A stretch of 64,000 bases of DNA. Origin: Faecalibacterium sp. GTDB lineage: Bacteria > Bacillota > Clostridia > Oscillospirales > Ruminococcaceae. The stretch spans positions 1 through 64,000 of the forward strand of contig JALCRP010000008.1 in assembly GCA_022652735.1 (NCBI GenBank). The letters run 5' to 3'. The position numbers and the translations under genes are program-made. Below the pieces are notes generated by a model. That model saw only the letters and a list, made by a program, of their open reading frames with translations. It was not told the DNA's origin and searched no databases. Positions 61,698 through 64,000 of this stretch are shown piece by piece (the first letter of the stretch is position 1; the number at the start of each line of letters is the position of its first letter).

Positions 61698-63269
61698 TTG
61701 AAAACGAAAAAACTCGAAGCCGGCGCACTGTGCGGTACGATGAGCACCGTGGCGGTGCGGATTGTACTGGTGCTGAGCACAGCGTTTATGGCATTTTTGT
61801 GCTGGAACAGCATGCTGTATACCGGCCGGATGGAGCCGGGCGGCTGCGAAGACATCACCTACACGCAGGATCATGTGCTGCGCATGCTGGTGCTGGCGGC
61901 GTTTGGCGTCGCGGTAATCCTTTTCTTGCGCCGCTGGCTCGAAAAGCTCGATACGCGCTTTACCGGGCGGCTTGTGCAGCTGTACTTTTTGGTGGTAAGC
62001 CTTGTGCTTGTGTTCGGCGGCCGCTGCAACCCTGTGTACGATCAGCAGGAGGTTATGAACATTGCCGCCCGCTGGAACGCGGGCGATTTCAGCTTTTTGG
62101 TTGAAGAATACACGCAACTGTACCCGCACCAGCTCGGCTTGGCGGGCTACGAGGCGCTGCAGGCCGCTTTGGTGGGGGCCAACAACTATCTCTTCTTTGA
62201 GATGCTGAACTGCTTTTGGCTGGTGGCCGCCGTGGGCGCGCTGTACCGCACGGTCGACCTTTTGTTCGAGGAAAAAGGCGTTACAAACACGTTCTTGCTG
62301 TTTTTGATGCCGTGCTTTCCGGCAATTTTCTACTGCACCTTTACCTATGGCGAGATCAGCAGCCTTTCGCTCGGCATCCTCGCCGTCTATTGCCAGATGC
62401 TATATTTCAAAAAAGAAAAATGGCAGTACATGGTTCCGGCCTCGCTGTGCATCATGCTGGCGGTATTGCTGCGCAAAAATACGCTGATTTTGCTGATTGC
62501 GATGGTGCTGGTACAGCTAGTGTATGCGCTTGGAAAAAAACAGGTGCGCACGGCTGCGCTGTCGCTGGCGCTGGTGGCGGCTGTTGCCGCCGGGCAGGTG
62601 GGCATCAAGGCCGTCTGCAATGCGAACGGCAGCTATCAGGTACCGCAGGGGACGCCGGCTTCCGTCTGGGTAGCGATGGGCATGCAGCATGGCGATTCGC
62701 TGTACGGCGCCTATAACGGCTATACGATCAATCTGAGCCGCGATATGAATTACGACCACGATTTGATCGCGGCCGATGCCGCGCAGAAGATCAGCGACAG
62801 CTGGAGCGAGATGGCGGCCGATCCCGGCTATATGGGCGAATTCTATTATCATAAGCTGATGCAGCAATGGAACGAGCCGAGCTATAATATGTTTGTGATG
62901 ACGCACGATACCGAGGGCCGGCCGGAGTGGCTGCAAAGCTATTGGTCGGGCGCACGGTATGGGCAGATGTACAGCTTTTTGAACTATTATCAGTTCCTTG
63001 TCTATCTGTTTGCGCTCGTGGAAATGGCCTTTATGCTGAAAAAGCCGGACGCGCTGAAAACGACGTTTGCCCTGTATTTTGTGGGCGGCTTCTTGTTTTC
63101 GCTTTTGTGGGAGGCCAAGGCCCGCTACATGCTGGCATATTATGTTTTGCTGGTTCCGCTGGCGGGCGCCGGGCTGTATCATGCCGCTAAGCTGGCCGGG
63201 CAGGGGGTTCGCCTGCTGCGCGAAAAGTATGCCGCAAAGGCGGCGCCGAAGGCCGAGGCCCACAGCTAA
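61698..63269 (+). CDS. Polytopic membrane protein, GT-C glycosyltransferase-like
   Basis: A 523-residue protein with about eleven to twelve spans. The first large outer loop includes RCNPVYDQQEVMNIAARWNAG, the acidic position of GT39/GT-C-like enzymes. A second external segment lies near residues 320-410 (MQHGDSLYGAYNGYTINLSR). TTG 61698 is chosen because GAGGCGGG lies 6 bases upstream; a GTG at 61677 is less well placed. It is probably a polyprenyl-sugar-dependent glycosyltransferase related in role to the protein upstream. Confidence 0.75.
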   Translation: MKTKKLEAGALCGTMSTVAVRIVLVLSTAFMAFLCWNSMLYTGRMEPGGCEDITYTQDHVLRMLVLAAFGVAVILFLRRWLEKLDTRFTGRLVQLYFLVVSLVLVFGGRCNPVYDQQEVMNIAARWNAGDFSFLVEEYTQLYPHQLGLAGYEALQAALVGANNYLFFEMLNCFWLVAAVGALYRTVDLLFEEKGVTNTFLLFLMPCFPAIFYCTFTYGEISSLSLGILAVYCQMLYFKKEKWQYMVPASLCIMLAVLLRKNTLILLIAMVLVQLVYALGKKQVRTAALSLALVAAVAAGQVGIKAVCNANGSYQVPQGTPASVWVAMGMQHGDSLYGAYNGYTINLSRDMNYDHDLIAADAAQKISDSWSEMAADPGYMGEFYYHKLMQQWNEPSYNMFVMTHDTEGRPEWLQSYWSGARYGQMYSFLNYYQFLVYLFALVEMAFMLKKPDALKTTFALYFVGGFLFSLLWEAKARYMLAYYVLLVPLAGAGLYHAAKLAGQGVRLLREKYAAKAAPKAEAHS

Positions 63270-63305
63270 GCCAAAAACGTGTGCTGCCGCTGGGGCGGCT
63301 CTCGA

Positions 63306-63351
63306 AAAAAATGCCTCGCATCCGCTTTTTCGGCGGGCGCGGGGCATTTTT
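63306..63351. terminator. Bidirectional terminator
   Basis: A stem of AAAAATGCC-CGC with GCG-GGCATTTTT encloses a smaller hairpin between the convergent membrane-protein and glpK genes. Confidence 0.8.
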
Positions 63352-63405
63352 GTGTTTTGCATTTGGCAGGGAATCCGGATTCGACGCTAAGGCGGTTTTA
63401 CCGCC

Positions 63406-64000
63406 CTAGTGCTCGGCCCAATCGCGGCTGCGGCCCACGGCCTTGTGCCAGCCGGCCAGCATCGTTTCGCGCTGGGCAGCGTCCATTTGAGGCGTAAAGG
63501 TCATATTGCAGCTCCACAGGCGGCGGATCTCTTCGCGATCTTTCCATACGCCGGTGGCAAGGCCCGCCAGATACGCGGCGCCCAGCGCTGTCGTTTCGCG
63601 GATAGCAGGGCGCAGCACGGTTTTATGAAGAATGTCTGCCTGAAACTGCATCAAAAACTGATCTCGGCTTGCGCCGCCGTCCACTTTCAGCGCGGCGATC
63701 GGCATGCCGGTATCCTTTTCCATCGCAGCGACAAGATCGGCGCTTTGATAGGCGATGGATTCTTCGGCCGCGCGGATGAGGTGATTTTGCGTAGTGCCGC
63801 GCGTGATGCCCAAAATAGCGCCGCGCGCGTACATATCCCAGTAGGGCGCGCCGAGGCCCGTAAAGGCAGGCACGATGTATACGCCGCCCGTATCCGGCAC
63901 CTTTTTGGCGTAATATTCGGAATCCTGGCTCTCCTGAATGAGATGCAGCCCATCCCGAATCCACTGGATCACGGCGCCGCCCACGAATACGCTGCCTTCC
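63406..64000 (-). CDS. glpK: Glycerol kinase (C-terminal part, runs off the window)
   Basis: About 198 C-terminal residues of a FGGY-family glycerol kinase. Segments are [44 protein letters not shown] and [20 protein letters not shown], the last being the ADP/substrate site of GlpK. The frame is open to the window edge, so the 5' part lies beyond 64000. Confidence 0.95.
   Translation of the reverse strand, partial: EGSVFVGGAVIQWIRDGLHLIQESQDSEYYAKKVPDTGGVYIVPAFTGLGAPYWDMYARGAILGITRGTTQNHLIRAAEESIAYQSADLVAAMEKDTGMPIAALKVDGGASRDQFLMQFQADILHKTVLRPAIRETTALGAAYLAGLATGVWKDREEIRRLWSCNMTFTPQMDAAQRETMLAGWHKAVGRSRDWAEH

Noticed and set aside
1-64000. CRISPR arrays, rRNA operons, complete insertion sequences or prophage
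   Set aside because: No regularly spaced repeats, rRNA sequence, transposase, integrase or phage structural genes were seen on either strand.

Overview
The window is a chromosomal segment of a GC-rich, spore-forming Clostridia member, most like the Oscillospirales (Ruminococcaceae or Butyricicoccaceae type). The evidence is a pro-sigma-K gene, a BofC-like protein, Bce-type transporters and GHKL kinases, L27 without the Prp-cleaved extension, and HrcA/CIRCE control. No species is claimed. There are no rRNA genes, CRISPR arrays or intact transposases.

Layout. 0.2-4.7 kb: hybrid histidine kinase with about nine PAS domains. 4.8-12.1 kb: 37-aa membrane peptide, MoxR AAA+/VWA pair, FprA flavoprotein, two unassigned proteins, and a ricin-type lectin with a histone-H1-like tail. 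12.3-16.8 kb (minus strand): FkbH-like enzyme, acyl carrier protein, MaoC hydratase, SDR and acetyltransferase-like protein, probably making an ACP-bound acyl group for a surface glycan or metabolite. 16.9-24.9 kb: BofC-like protein, class A PBP, the aspartate-family set (ACT protein, hom, thrB, lysC) and a VanY-like carboxypeptidase. 24.9-35.2 kb: housekeeping block (M16 pair, lgt, folD, rplU, rpmA, obg, mrnC, rRNA methyltransferase, yebC). 35.4-41.8 kb: OmpR/HK pair, XpaC-like protein, htpG with a perfect CIRCE. 42-45.1 kb: C_GCAxxG_C_C protein, transglutaminase-like protein, CAT-family acetyltransferase, sigK.

45.1-49.5 kb is the most disturbed part. The last ~60 bp of sigK plus its hairpin recur about 2.76 kb downstream. 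Between the copies lies an AT-richer insert with a frameshifted surface protein; after it come a possible kinase-tail remnant and a frameshifted GHKL kinase. 49.6-59.5 kb holds two complete two-component/ABC-transporter modules (BceRSAB-like and MacB/SalX-like), typical of cell-envelope stress or antimicrobial-peptide sensing. 59.6-64 kb carries tRNA-Asn, two identical tRNA-Leu(CAG) genes around a GT-C-type membrane protein, a second such protein, and the 3' part of glpK.

A recurring feature is promoter-like sequence nested in intrinsic-terminator hairpins, clearest before sigK and the second ABC operon. Start codons are unresolved for the PAS kinase and the PBP. All calls come from reading the sequence; no database search was run.
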